From contig NZ_JAVIZT010000001.1 in assembly GCF_031453615.1 (NCBI RefSeq), forward strand, positions 3,038,001-3,102,000: 64,000 bases of DNA, in the 5' to 3' direction. Of this stretch, positions 1 through 8,714 are shown one piece after another; within the stretch, counting starts at the first letter, position 1, and each line of letters opens with the position of its first letter. This DNA is from Microbacterium sp. SORGH_AS_0428 (GTDB taxonomy: Bacteria; Actinomycetota; Actinomycetes; Actinomycetales; Microbacteriaceae). Under the pieces are notes generated by a model. It worked only from the letters and a program-made list of their open reading frames with translations. It was not told where the DNA came from and searched no databases. The position numbers were made by a program, and so were the translations under genes.

Positions 1-1131
1 GCCCAGCGCGAGACCGGTCGCGGCTTCCGCGGCCATCGCCGGATGATCGCCGTGCTCGACGAGTCCGTTCCCCAGCCCGAGGTCCCCGTCGGGACCCTCG
101 CCTCGTGGGTGGGGGAGCTCACTGTGCCCGGCGGCGTCGTCGACTCCTGCGCGATCAGCTCCGTCACCGTCGCGCCCACGCATCGCCGGCGCGGCATCTG
201 GCGCGCGATGATGGAGGGCGAGCTGCGCACGGCCGCGGCGCTCGGACTGCCGGTCGCGAGCCTGACGGTGAGCGAGTCGACGCTGTACGGACGATTCGGT
301 TTCGCGCAGGCGGTGGCGGCCGCGAGCGTCGAGATCGACGTCAAGCGCGCTGCGTGGGCGGGCCCCGTCCCGTCGGGTCGCGTGGACTTCATCGCCCGGG
401 AGCGCTGGCGCGAGCTCGCCCCCGACCTGTTCGACCGCGTCCGCTCGGGCTCGCCCGGCGAGGTCGAGATGCCGCGCGGTCACTGGGACCGTTTCGCGGG
501 TACGCGCGCCGACGCGGAGAAGCCCGGGCACACCCGCGCGGTGCAGTACACGGCCGCATCGGGCGAGATCACCGGCCTCGCCCTCTACTCGGTCGATGAG
601 AACCACGACGACTTCACGCGATCGAGCGTCACGATCGCCTATCTCGCCGCCGCGGATGCGGACGCCTACGCGGGGCTGTGGCGCTTCTTCATCGAGATGG
701 ACCTGATCGGCACGGTGCGTGCGAGCGAGCTGGCCGTCGACGAGCCGCTGCTGTGGATGATCTCCGACCGGCGGGCCGCGACGCTCACCCTCCGCGACCA
801 CCACTACCTGCGCGTGCTCGATACCCCGGCGCTTCTGAGCGGTCGTCGGTACGAGGGTGCGGGGTCGGTCGTGCTCGACGTGGACGATCCGCTGGATCTC
901 GCGGGCGGCCGATTCCGCCTCACGGTCGACGAGGAGGGTGCAGCCTCCGTGACCGAGACCGGCGATCCCGCCGACGCGCGCCTCGGCGTCGCGGACCTCG
1001 CCGCGATCTTCCTCGGTCAGGTCTCGCCGGTGACGCTGGCCGCGGCGGGTCGCATCGACACCGAGGATCCGGTCGCGCTCGCCCGCCTGTTCGGATGGCA
1101 CCTGCCCGTGCGTCTGAGCTACTGGTACTGA
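1..1131 (+). CDS. Eis-like GNAT N-acetyltransferase, 5'-truncated by window edge
   Basis: The reading frame is open from base 1, with no stop before the first ATG at 43, so the true start lies upstream of the window. 376 residues are visible. An acetyl-CoA-binding GNAT motif, VAPTHRRRGIWRAMM, lies near residues 56-70 of the visible part. It is followed by a second GNAT-like segment and a C-terminal sterol-carrier-like domain, the layout of the Eis family. The chain ends in aromatic residues (SYWY); in Eis the C-terminal carboxylate takes part in catalysis. Eis proteins acetylate amines such as aminoglycosides or lysine side chains; the substrate here is unknown. No neighbouring gene suggests a partner. 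Confidence 0.8.
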   Translation, partial: AQRETGRGFRGHRRMIAVLDESVPQPEVPVGTLASWVGELTVPGGVVDSCAISSVTVAPTHRRRGIWRAMMEGELRTAAALGLPVASLTVSESTLYGRFGFAQAVAAASVEIDVKRAAWAGPVPSGRVDFIARERWRELAPDLFDRVRSGSPGEVEMPRGHWDRFAGTRADAEKPGHTRAVQYTAASGEITGLALYSVDENHDDFTRSSVTIAYLAAADADAYAGLWRFFIEMDLIGTVRASELAVDEPLLWMISDRRAATLTLRDHHYLRVLDTPALLSGRRYEGAGSVVLDVDDPLDLAGGRFRLTVDEEGAASVTETGDPADARLGVADLAAIFLGQVSPVTLAAAGRIDTEDPVALARLFGWHLPVRLSYWY

Positions 1132-1193
1132 CGCGACGGCAGCACATGACGCCGCGTGACGCAACCGTCGGAGCCGGTGTCGTCGGGGGTCGG

Positions 1194-1199
1194 TAACGT
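1194..1199 (+). promoter_or_regulatory. putative -10 box upstream of the DUF427 gene
   Basis: TAACGT fits the actinobacterial TANNNT -10 pattern and lies about 50 nt before the DUF427 start. No convincing -35 is visible. The predicted transcript would start near 1206. Confidence 0.3.
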
Positions 1200-1249
1200 G
1201 GATGCTCCTCCGCTGTCCTGCGGGGATCTGGCCCGGCTGGGAGGCGGCG

Positions 1250-1552
1250 ATGAAGGCTCTTTTGGGTGACACGGTGCTCGCGGAGGCTCCGAAGGACGAT
1301 CTGATCCGCATCGAGGGCAACTGGTACTTCCCGCCGGCGAGCATCGCCGAGGGCGTGCTCGTCGACAGCCCGACCCCCTACACCTGCCCGTGGAAGGGGG
1401 CGGCGCACTACTTCACGGTCACCGCGGACGGCCGCGAGCTCCCCGACCGCGCGTGGTCGTATCCCGAGCCCTACCCGGGTGCGATCGAGAAGGTCGGTGC
1501 GGACTTCTCGGGATACGTGGCCTTCTGGAAAGAAGTCGAGGTCACCGAGTGA
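1250..1552 (+). CDS. DUF427 domain protein
   Basis: A 100-residue protein with the DUF427 fold signature: the segments IEGNWYFPP and TPYTCPWKGAAHYF, then SYPEPYPGA. Family members are small cytosolic proteins of unknown biochemical role, common in actinobacteria. I chose the ATG at 1250 because a GGGAGG Shine-Dalgarno sits just upstream, and the family begins close to this Met; the longer frame from 1202 has no ribosome-binding site. It ends 19 nt before the ABC-transporter ATPase gene and may be cotranscribed with it. Confidence 0.8.
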   Translation: MKALLGDTVLAEAPKDDLIRIEGNWYFPPASIAEGVLVDSPTPYTCPWKGAAHYFTVTADGRELPDRAWSYPEPYPGAIEKVGADFSGYVAFWKEVEVTE

Positions 1553-1571
1553 CCGCGGCGCGGGACCGGGC

Positions 1572-2393
1572 ATGATCGAGTTCCGCGGCGTCGACAAGCA
1601 GTTCCCCGACGGCACGCGCGCGGTCACGGACTTCTCCCTGGTCATCCCGTCGCGCCAGACGACCGTGTTCGTCGGCTCCTCGGGATGCGGCAAGACGACG
1701 CTGCTGCGCATGATCAACCGCATGGTGGAGCCCACCGCCGGCGTCATCGAGATCGACGGCGAGGACGTCTCCACGGGGTCGCCCGTGGCGCTGCGCCGGC
1801 GGATCGGCTACGTCATGCAGAACTCCGGTCTGCTCCCGCATTTCACCGTCGCCGACAACATCGCCACCGTGCCGGTGCTGGGCGGCACCTCGCGCCGCGA
1901 TTCGCGGCGCCGGGCGCTCGAGCTCATGGAGACCGTCGGTCTCGACGCGGCTCTCGCGGATCGCTATCCGAGTCAGCTCTCGGGCGGCCAGCAGCAGAGG
2001 GTGGGCGTGGCGCGCGGTCTCGCCGCCGACCCGAACATCCTCCTGATGGACGAGCCGTTCGGCGCCGTCGACCCGATCGTGCGCGCGGAACTCCAGCAGG
2101 AGCTGATCCGCCTGCAGCGCGACCTCGGCAAGACCGTCGTGTTCGTCACGCACGACATCGATGAGGCGTTCCTGCTGGGCGACCAGGTCGTCATCCTCGC
2201 GAAGGGGGCGCAGAAGCTCCAGGTCGGCAGCCCGAGCGAGATCATGCAGGCCCCCGCCGACGACTTCGTCGCCGCCTTCATCGGTGCCGACAAGGGCAAG
2301 CGCGCGCTCCGGCTGAAGGACGTGGGCGGGCGCACGGTCGTCGTCGACGCCGAGGGCCGAACGCAGGGCGCCCTCGTCGAGGACGGCGGGTGA
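1572..2393 (+). CDS. osmoprotectant ABC transporter ATPase (OpuCA/ProV-like)
   Basis: A 273-residue ATP-binding subunit. Walker A is GSSGCGKT (about residues 35-42), the Q-loop is near 83, the signature LSGGQQQR near 136, Walker B ILLMDEP near 156, and the switch His near 194. It should energise uptake of glycine betaine, choline or a similar compatible solute with the two permeases and binding protein downstream. The chain stops soon after the nucleotide-binding domain, so it lacks the paired CBS domains that sense ionic strength in OpuA/OpuC. The ATG at 1572 begins the conserved domain. The stop lies 1 nt before the permease start, so translation is probably coupled. Confidence 0.88.
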   Translation: MIEFRGVDKQFPDGTRAVTDFSLVIPSRQTTVFVGSSGCGKTTLLRMINRMVEPTAGVIEIDGEDVSTGSPVALRRRIGYVMQNSGLLPHFTVADNIATVPVLGGTSRRDSRRRALELMETVGLDAALADRYPSQLSGGQQQRVGVARGLAADPNILLMDEPFGAVDPIVRAELQQELIRLQRDLGKTVVFVTHDIDEAFLLGDQVVILAKGAQKLQVGSPSEIMQAPADDFVAAFIGADKGKRALRLKDVGGRTVVVDAEGRTQGALVEDGG

Positions 2394-2394
2394 G

Positions 2395-3075
2395 ATGACC
2401 TGGGTCCTCGCGAACCTCGGGATGATCGCGGAGCTGGCTCTCGACCACCTGCGCCAGAGCCTCATCGCCATCGTCGTCGGGTTCGTCCTGTCGATCCCGC
2501 TGGGGTGGGTGGCGTGGCGGTACCGCTTGCTGCGCGGCTGGGTGATCACGGTCACCGGGCTGCTCTACACGATCCCGTCCCTCGCGCTGCTGATCCTGCT
2601 GCCGACGGCACTCGGCTACCGCATCCCCACCGAGTTCAACCTCATCGTCGGACTCACGATCTACGCGATCGCGATTCTCACGCGCGCCGTGACGGATGGC
2701 CTGGACTCCGTGGATGCGGGTATCCGCCAGGCGGCCACGGCCATGGGCTACGGCGGCTTCCGGCGGTTCTTCGCCGTCGATCTCCCGCTGGCGGGACCGG
2801 TGATCCTCGCGGGCCTGCGCGTCGCCGCGGTCTCGACCATCTCGCTGGCCACGGTCGGCATCCTCGTGGGCGTCACCAACCTCGGCTATCTCTTCACCAA
2901 CGGCCTGCAGCGCCGCATCCTCGAGGAGGTGTTCGCGGGCGTCGTCGCCGTCGTGGTCCTGGCGCTGGTCGTCGACCTGCTGCTCGTGCTCCTCGGACGC
3001 CTGTCGATGCCCTGGAGCCGCAAGGCCCGCCCGGCCCGTCGGCGAGCGGCCGTGCAAACGGAGGCCGCGGCATGA
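2395..3075 (+). CDS. osmoprotectant ABC transporter permease 1 (OpuCB-like)
   Basis: A 226-residue hydrophobic protein with about five or six membrane segments. It carries the BPD-transport inner-membrane signature around residues 100-135 (AVTDGLDSVDAGIRQAATAMG, which contains the EAA-like loop docking onto the ATPase). It is the second gene of a four-gene importer and overlaps the next permease by an ATGA junction at 3072-3075. The tail is short and basic. It probably forms a heterodimeric channel with permease 2. Confidence 0.87.
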   Translation: MTWVLANLGMIAELALDHLRQSLIAIVVGFVLSIPLGWVAWRYRLLRGWVITVTGLLYTIPSLALLILLPTALGYRIPTEFNLIVGLTIYAIAILTRAVTDGLDSVDAGIRQAATAMGYGGFRRFFAVDLPLAGPVILAGLRVAAVSTISLATVGILVGVTNLGYLFTNGLQRRILEEVFAGVVAVVVLALVVDLLLVLLGRLSMPWSRKARPARRRAAVQTEAAA

Positions 3076-3794
3076 ACGTCTTCTGGGATGCGATCGTCTG
3101 GCTCTTCTCGCCCGAGCAGTACAGCGGTCCGAGCGCGCTGCCGGTGCTGCTGCTCCAGCAGCTCGGCTACACGGCGGTCGCCGTGGCGATCGCGGGTGTG
3201 ATCGCGATTCCCGCGGGCCTGGCCATCGGTCACACCGGCCGCGGCCGTGAGATCGCGGTGGCCATCTCGGGCGCCGCCCGTGCCGTGCCCTCGTTCGGTC
3301 TGTTGGTGCTGCTGGTGCTGATCATGGGCGTGCTGCACAAGCCGGAGGCGGCGGTGGTGACCTTCGTCGTTCTCGCCATCCCCGCCCTGCTCGCCGGCGC
3401 CTACACCGGCCTCGAGGCGATCGACCGCCGCGTCATCGACGCCGCCCGAGCGATGGGCATGACCGAGTGGCAGATCCTGTGGCGCGTCGAGATCCCGCTG
3501 GGCCTGCCGCTTCTGGTCGGCGGCATCCGCTCGGCCGTCCTGCAGGTCGTCGCGACCGTGACGATCGCCGCCTACGTCGGACTCGGCGGACTGGGCTTGC
3601 CGATCATCCAGGGCATTCCCCTGCGGCGGATCGATCAGGTGCTCGGCGGGGCGATCGTCGTCGCCCTCCTCGCGCTGGTGCTCGACGCGCTGCTCGCCCT
3701 CGCCCAGCGCGCCGCCGTGCCCGCCGGCATCCGCGCACAGGCGCCCTCGCGCACACCGAGGCGGCTGCGCTCCCGACCCGTGCAGGCCGCCTGA
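3072..3794 (+). CDS. osmoprotectant ABC transporter permease 2 (OpuCD-like)
   Basis: A 240-residue permease with a conserved EAA loop near residues 115-135 (TGLEAIDRRVIDAARAMGM) and about six membrane segments. The start is the ATG at 3072 overlapping the stop of permease 1; an open frame extends upstream, but it overlaps permease 1 and has no homology. It pairs with permease 1 to form the membrane pore. The C-terminus is Arg-rich, probably cytosolic. Confidence 0.87.
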   Translation: MNVFWDAIVWLFSPEQYSGPSALPVLLLQQLGYTAVAVAIAGVIAIPAGLAIGHTGRGREIAVAISGAARAVPSFGLLVLLVLIMGVLHKPEAAVVTFVVLAIPALLAGAYTGLEAIDRRVIDAARAMGMTEWQILWRVEIPLGLPLLVGGIRSAVLQVVATVTIAAYVGLGGLGLPIIQGIPLRRIDQVLGGAIVVALLALVLDALLALAQRAAVPAGIRAQAPSRTPRRLRSRPVQAA

Positions 3795-3834
3795 GCCTGC
3801 CGTACACGTCCCGAATCCACCAGGAAGGAACACC

Positions 3835-4749
3835 ATGTCCACAGCATTCCGCCGCCGCGTCGCCCTCGTCGGCGCCGTCGCACTCACCTCAGCACTGGCC
3901 CTCGCCGGCTGCGCGTCGTCGTCCGACCCGCTCTCCGACGGCGACCAGACCCAAGCTCCGTCCGACACGATCGTCGTCGGCTCTCAGGACTACTACTCGA
4001 ACGAGATCATCGCGGAGATCTACGCCCAGGCGCTCGAGGGCGCCGGCTTCACCGTGCAGCGCGACTTCACGATCGGCCAGCGCGACGCGTACCTGCCCGA
4101 GCTCGAGAGCGGCGCCATCACGCTGTTCCCGGAGTACACCGGCAACCTGCTCCAGTTCTTCGAGCCGGACACCGAGGCGCGCTCGTCCGACGACGTCTAC
4201 GCCGCGCTCAAGGAGGCACTGCCGGAGAACCTCACGGTGCTCGACCAGTCGACCGCGAGCGACCAGGACTCCTACACGGTCACCGAGGCATTCGCCGAGC
4301 AGTGGGGCCTCGAGACGATCGCCGACCTCTCGAAGGTCACCGAGCCGCTGACCCTGGGCGGCCCGCCCGAGCTCGCCGACCGTCCGTACGGACCCACCGG
4401 TCTCAAGAGCACGTACGGCATCGACGTGACCTTCCAGGCGACCGGCGCGACCACGGTGGAGGACCTCGTGGCCGGCACCGTGAACGTCGCCAACGTGTTC
4501 ACGGCCGACCCGCAGATCCAGACCCAGAAGCTGAAGGTCCTGGAGGACCCGAAGTCGCTGTTCCTCGCGTCGAACGTCGTTCCGCTCGTGAACAAGGACG
4601 TCGCCGGCGACATCGCCGACGTCATCAACAAGGTGAGCGCCGCGCTGACGCCCGAGGGACTCGTCGCGCTGAACGTCGAGAGCACGGTCGACAAGTCGTC
4701 GTCCGCCGACATCGCCAAGAAGTGGCTGGCGGACAACGGCCTGAGCTGA
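3835..4749 (+). CDS. osmoprotectant-binding lipoprotein (OpuCC/ProX-like)
   Basis: A 304-residue substrate-binding protein. Residues 1-26 are a lipoprotein signal peptide with lipobox LAGC (Cys26), so the mature protein is anchored outside the membrane. The remainder is an OpuAC-type periplasmic-binding domain, including the family segment TLFPEYTGNLL. It is preceded by AGGAAGGA, a good Shine-Dalgarno, and followed by a strong hairpin. The solute cannot be determined from sequence; betaine, choline, carnitine or proline-betaine are the usual ligands. Confidence 0.88.
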   Translation: MSTAFRRRVALVGAVALTSALALAGCASSSDPLSDGDQTQAPSDTIVVGSQDYYSNEIIAEIYAQALEGAGFTVQRDFTIGQRDAYLPELESGAITLFPEYTGNLLQFFEPDTEARSSDDVYAALKEALPENLTVLDQSTASDQDSYTVTEAFAEQWGLETIADLSKVTEPLTLGGPPELADRPYGPTGLKSTYGIDVTFQATGATTVEDLVAGTVNVANVFTADPQIQTQKLKVLEDPKSLFLASNVVPLVNKDVAGDIADVINKVSAALTPEGLVALNVESTVDKSSSADIAKKWLADNGLS

Positions 4750-4762
4750 CCGCATCCGCCAT

Positions 4763-4801
4763 CGAAGGGCCCTCGGCGTGCACCGCGCCGGGGGCCCTTC
4801 G
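4763..4801 (+). terminator. terminator of the osmoprotectant importer operon
   Basis: CGAAGGGCCC and GGGCCCTTCG form the arms of a long GC-rich stem that begins 13 nt after the binding-protein stop. There is no U-tract, as is common in actinobacteria. Confidence 0.75.
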
Positions 4802-4845
4802 CCGTCGTGGGACCTTCGCCCCTGCTGCGTCGAGACCTGCGCGCC

Positions 4846-4851
4846 TAGCGT
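4846..4851 (+). promoter_or_regulatory. putative -10 box for the epimerase-like gene
   Basis: TAGCGT lies downstream of the terminator and 45 nt before the next start, matching the TANNNT boxes seen elsewhere in the window. Confidence 0.35.
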
Positions 4852-4895
4852 CGAAGACACAGGGCGCCGAGGGGATCGGCGCGGAAGGGCTCATC

Positions 4896-5888
4896 ATGCA
4901 ACGCGCACTCGTCGTCGGCGGCACCGGCCTCCTCGGCTACCACACCACGCAGGAGCTCCTGCGTCGCGGCTATCGCGTCGCGACCCTCGCGCTTCCGGCG
5001 ACCGACGCTCCGGAGCTTCCGGTCGAGGTCGACGCCCACTGGGGCGATCTGAACCTGATGACCGACGGCGAGCTCGCCGACCTGCTCGCGGGCACGGATG
5101 CGGTGTTCTTCGCGATGGGCGCCGATGAGCGCACGCTGCCGCCCGCGCCCGCATCCCGCTTCTACTACGAGGCGAACGTCGTTCCGACGCAGCGCCTCGC
5201 CCGCCTCGCGCGCGCGGCCGGCGTCGGGCGCTTCATCGTCTTCGGCTCCGACACCGCCGAGTGGGGGGAGCGCTGGCCCGAGCTGGGGTTCCGCACCCGC
5301 AACGCCTACCCGCGCTCCCGCTACGCGCAGGAAGAGGTCGCCGTGCTCGAGGGCGACGGCGCGATGGATGTCATGGTGCTGCGCCTGCCCTACATCTTCG
5401 GCGTCGTGGCAGGGCAGCGTCCGCGCTGGCAGGCGGTGCTGGATGCGGTCGCCGCCAGCGCCGGTCCGATCCCGGTGCTGGGCGGTTCCACATCCGCCGT
5501 CACGGTCCGCCAGGTCGCGCAGGCCGCCGTCGGAGCGATGGAACGGGGCACGCACGGCAGCCGGTACACCCTGAGCGCCTACGAGCTCAGCCACTCCCAG
5601 TTCCTCGAGCTGTGCTGCGAGGCGGTCGGGCGCGACCCGCACGACGTCGCCGTGGTGCCGCTCGGCGAGCTGCTTCCCACCTCCGAGGCTCGCGAAGCCG
5701 AGGTGCAGGCGGTCGGTCGTGAGTTCGGTCTGCACCCCGCGGACACGGCGCTGCTGGGTGAGAAGCGCGCCGTGGGCGATGTGGCGGACACGATCGCGCT
5801 CGACGTCGAACCCGACGACGTGCTGGGCGAGATCCGCGCCTGCCTCGCCTGGTGCGTCGAGCACCCGCGCGAGTCCGTACCCGCCTGA
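4896..5888 (+). CDS. NAD(P)-dependent epimerase/dehydratase-like SDR (atypical)
   Basis: A 330-residue extended-SDR protein with an N-terminal Rossmann motif GGTGLLG at residues 8-14. The catalytic Tyr-x3-Lys of true epimerases is not evident: where it is expected the sequence reads NAYPRSRYAQEE, with no Lys. It may therefore be an atypical or NmrA-like member that binds nucleotide without epimerase chemistry. The ATG at 4896 is chosen because the Rossmann strand begins there, although the frame is open much further upstream. It is monocistronic, between a terminator and the convergent ABC-F gene. Confidence 0.75.
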   Translation: MQRALVVGGTGLLGYHTTQELLRRGYRVATLALPATDAPELPVEVDAHWGDLNLMTDGELADLLAGTDAVFFAMGADERTLPPAPASRFYYEANVVPTQRLARLARAAGVGRFIVFGSDTAEWGERWPELGFRTRNAYPRSRYAQEEVAVLEGDGAMDVMVLRLPYIFGVVAGQRPRWQAVLDAVAASAGPIPVLGGSTSAVTVRQVAQAAVGAMERGTHGSRYTLSAYELSHSQFLELCCEAVGRDPHDVAVVPLGELLPTSEAREAEVQAVGREFGLHPADTALLGEKRAVGDVADTIALDVEPDDVLGEIRACLAWCVEHPRESVPA

Positions 5889-5907
5889 CGAGCCTTCGGC
5901 GGGGCGC

Positions 5908-7707
5908 TCAGTCGTCGAGCGCCTCGCCGAGTTCCAGCCAGCGCTCCTCGAGGGTCGCGACCTCGGTGACATACGCGTCACGGGTGCGCTGCAGCTCGAG
6001 GAGCCGGTCGTAGTCGTCGTGGGCGTCGGCGAACCGCGCGTCCAGCGCGGCGATCTCGGTCTGCAGCTTCGCGAGGCGCCGGTCGATCGCCGACAGCTCC
6101 TTCTCGGCCGCGCGACGCTCCGCGCCCGCGAGGGCGGGGGATGCGGCCGCCGGCGTTTCGTCTCGTCGCTGCGCTCCTCGCTCAACGGCCGGAGCCGCGG
6201 CGCGCAGCTTGAGGTACTCCTCGACGCCGCCGGGCAGATGCCGGAAGCGCCCGTCGAGGATCGCATACTGCTGGTCGGTGACGCGCTCGAGGAAGTACCG
6301 GTCGTGCGAGACGACGACGAGGGTGCCCGGCCACGAGTCGAGCAGGTCCTCCATCGCGGCGAGCATGTCGGTGTCGAGGTCGTTGGTCGGCTCGTCGAGG
6401 ATCAGCACGTTGGGCTGCGAGAGCAGGACGAGAAGCAGTTGGAGGCGCCGCTTCTGTCCTCCCGAGAGGTCCTTCACCGGCGTGGAGAGCTGGGCGCTGG
6501 AGAATCCGAGGCGTTCGAGCAGCTGACCGGGGGTGAGCTCCTGCGCCTTCGACCCGGCCCCGAAGGAGTACGTCGTGCGTAGGCCCGCGAGAACGACGCG
6601 AACGGGGGAGTCGAGGTGCTCGTCGAGCTCGTCCATGCGCTGGGAGAGCGTCGCGACCTGCACGGTCTTGCCGCGCTTCACGCGCCCGGTGGTCGGCACG
6701 ATCTCGCCCGACACGAGTCCCAGCAGAGTGGACTTGCCGGCGCCGTTCACGCCGAGGATGCCGGTGCGCTCGCCCGGGGCGATGCGCCACTCGACCTCGT
6801 GCAGCACCTCGCGATCGTCGTACGAGACGGAGGCGTCGAGCAGATCCACCACGTCTTTGCCGAGTCGGGCGACGGCGAGGGAGCGCAGCGAGACGCTGTC
6901 CCGGATCTCGGGCACGTCGGCGATGAGTTCGTTCGCCGCATCGATGCGGAACTTCGGCTTCGACGTGCGGGCCGGTGCGCCGCGACGCAGCCACGCGAGC
7001 TCCTTGCGGGCCAGGTTCTGCCGCTTCGACTCGATCGCCGCCGCCTGCCGGTCGCGCTCGACGCGCTGCAGGATGTACGCGGCGTAGCCGCCTTCGAAGG
7101 GCTCGACGATGCGGTCGTGCACCTCCCAGGTTGCGGTGCACACCTCGTCGAGGAACCACCGATCGTGGGTCACGACGAGCAGTCCGCCGGCGGTCGCGGG
7201 CCACCGCTTCTTCAGATGTGCAGCCAGCCAGCTGATCGCCTCCACGTCGAGGTGGTTCGTGGGCTCGTCGAGGGCGATGACGTCCCAGTCGCCGGCGAGG
7301 AGAGCCGCGAGTGCCACGCGTCGCCGCTGTCCGCCGGAGAGGGTCGCGACATCCGCATCCCAGTCGAGGTCGCCCAGCAGCCCCGCGATGACGTCGCGGG
7401 CGCGCGCATCGCCCGCCCACTCGTGCTCGGGGCGGTCGCCGACGACGCTCTCGCCGATCGAGCGACCGTCGACGAGGGTGTCGGCCTGATCCAGCACGCC
7501 GATCCGCACGCCGCCGCGCACCGTCACTCGTCCGCTGTCGGGTTCGGTGCGTCCGGCGAGCATGCCGAGAAGGGTGGATTTGCCGTCGCCGTTTCGGCCG
7601 ACGATGCCGATGCGGTCGCCCTCGTTGACGCCGAGCGAGATGGAGTCGAAGACGACCTTCGTCGGGTATTCGAGATGGAGGGCTTCGCCGCCGAGTAGAT
7701 GAGCCAT
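5908..7707 (-). CDS. ABC-F family ATPase (Uup/EttA-like)
   Basis: A 599-residue soluble protein with two ABC cassettes and no membrane segments. The first Walker A is GRNGDGKST near residue 37 with signature LSGGQRRR; the second is GVNGAGKST near 320 with signature LSGGQKRR and Walker B LILDEPTNDLD. A charged linker (about 220-270) joins the cassettes, and a coiled-coil C-terminal tail (about 535-599) resembles Uup. ABC-F proteins act on the ribosome, either as translation factors or in antibiotic target protection. The C-terminal coiled coil favours a Uup-like housekeeping role over resistance. Confidence 0.88.
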   Translation of the reverse strand: MAHLLGGEALHLEYPTKVVFDSISLGVNEGDRIGIVGRNGDGKSTLLGMLAGRTEPDSGRVTVRGGVRIGVLDQADTLVDGRSIGESVVGDRPEHEWAGDARARDVIAGLLGDLDWDADVATLSGGQRRRVALAALLAGDWDVIALDEPTNHLDVEAISWLAAHLKKRWPATAGGLLVVTHDRWFLDEVCTATWEVHDRIVEPFEGGYAAYILQRVERDRQAAAIESKRQNLARKELAWLRRGAPARTSKPKFRIDAANELIADVPEIRDSVSLRSLAVARLGKDVVDLLDASVSYDDREVLHEVEWRIAPGERTGILGVNGAGKSTLLGLVSGEIVPTTGRVKRGKTVQVATLSQRMDELDEHLDSPVRVVLAGLRTTYSFGAGSKAQELTPGQLLERLGFSSAQLSTPVKDLSGGQKRRLQLLLVLLSQPNVLILDEPTNDLDTDMLAAMEDLLDSWPGTLVVVSHDRYFLERVTDQQYAILDGRFRHLPGGVEEYLKLRAAAPAVERGAQRRDETPAAASPALAGAERRAAEKELSAIDRRLAKLQTEIAALDARFADAHDDYDRLLELQRTRDAYVTEVATLEERWLELGEALDD

Positions 7708-7753
7708 GTTGCTTCCAGGCTAGATGACCGCCCCGCGCGCCAGGCGCGGTTGG

Positions 7754-7780
7754 TATCCTCGCAGCATGCAATGCCGGTGA
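7754..7780 (+). promoter_or_regulatory. -10 box followed by a possible 4-codon leaderless ORF upstream of the SDR gene
   Basis: TATCCT (7754-7759) sits exactly six bases before an ATG at 7766, which opens Met-Gln-Cys-Arg-stop (TGA at 7778-7780). This is the same -10-to-start spacing seen at many genes here. The real SDR gene starts 55 nt further on. The mini-ORF could be a leader peptide or just chance. Confidence 0.35.
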
Positions 7781-7834
7781 CCCGCCTTCTTCTCCCGTCA
7801 ACGCGCGCTCGCGCGCCTCGGAAAGGGTTCACCC

Positions 7835-8704
7835 ATGTATGCAGAGCTTCCCCTGAGCGGCCGCGTCGCTCTCGTCACCGGCGTCTCCCGCCGTCGCGGC
7901 ATCGGCTACGCCGTCGCCCGCGTACTCGCCGCCCGCGGCGCCCACCTCGTCATCCAGCACCACCGTCCGCACGATGCCGACCAGCCGTGGGGCGCCGATG
8001 ATCTCGATGAGGTGCGCGCCGGCATCCGGACCGAGCTCACGCCCGGAGCGACGCTGACCGACATCGGCGCGGATCTCGCCGACGAGGCCGCGATCGGCCG
8101 GGTGATGGATGCGGCCGCCGCCGCGACCGGCGCCGTCGACATCCTCGTCTGCAATCACGCCAAGAGCGGCGACGACGGCAGCATCCTCGATATGACACCC
8201 GGGCGCCTGGACGCGTTCTGGCAGGTGAACGCGCGCTCGACCCTGCTGCTGACCGCGGAGTTCGCCCGTCGCAAGGCGCCGGTCCAGGGCGAGCAGCGGC
8301 GTCCGGGGGAGCGCGTGAGCGGGACGAAGCCGTTCGCCGAGCCGCAGGGCCACGTCATCTGGATGACCTCCGGGCAGATCCACGGGCCCATGCGGGGAGA
8401 GATCGCCTACGCCACGAGCAAAGCCGCGCTCGCCGGCATCACCGCATCCGTCGCGGCCGAGCTTCTGGAGCTCGGCATCGTGCTCAACACGGTGAACCCG
8501 GGCCCCGTGAACACCGGCTACCTGGACGCCACGACCGCGGACCGGCCCCTCGGCGAGATCGAGGAGTATCTGCGGGCGACCCCGTTCGGACGCTTCGGTC
8601 GGCCCGAGGACGCGGCCGAACTCATCGCCTGGCTGACCAGCACCGCGGGCAGCTGGGTGGTGGGTCAGGTGCTCACCGGCGACGGCGGGTTCTCTCTGGG
8701 ATGA
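7835..8704 (+). CDS. SDR-family oxidoreductase (3-oxoacyl-ACP reductase-like)
   Basis: A 289-residue classical SDR. The cofactor loop is TGVSRRRGIGY (about 15-25). The catalytic set is N132, S179, Y192 and K196, in MTSGQIHG and AYATSK. An insert of about 20 residues (150-171) precedes the catalytic strand and makes it longer than the usual 250 residues. It probably reduces a ketone or oxidises an alcohol with NAD(P)H; the substrate is unknown. The start is supported by GGAAAGGG upstream. A lone gene with its own promoter. Confidence 0.82.
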   Translation: MYAELPLSGRVALVTGVSRRRGIGYAVARVLAARGAHLVIQHHRPHDADQPWGADDLDEVRAGIRTELTPGATLTDIGADLADEAAIGRVMDAAAAATGAVDILVCNHAKSGDDGSILDMTPGRLDAFWQVNARSTLLLTAEFARRKAPVQGEQRRPGERVSGTKPFAEPQGHVIWMTSGQIHGPMRGEIAYATSKAALAGITASVAAELLELGIVLNTVNPGPVNTGYLDATTADRPLGEIEEYLRATPFGRFGRPEDAAELIAWLTSTAGSWVVGQVLTGDGGFSLG

Positions 8705-8714
8705 GCAGCGTCGG

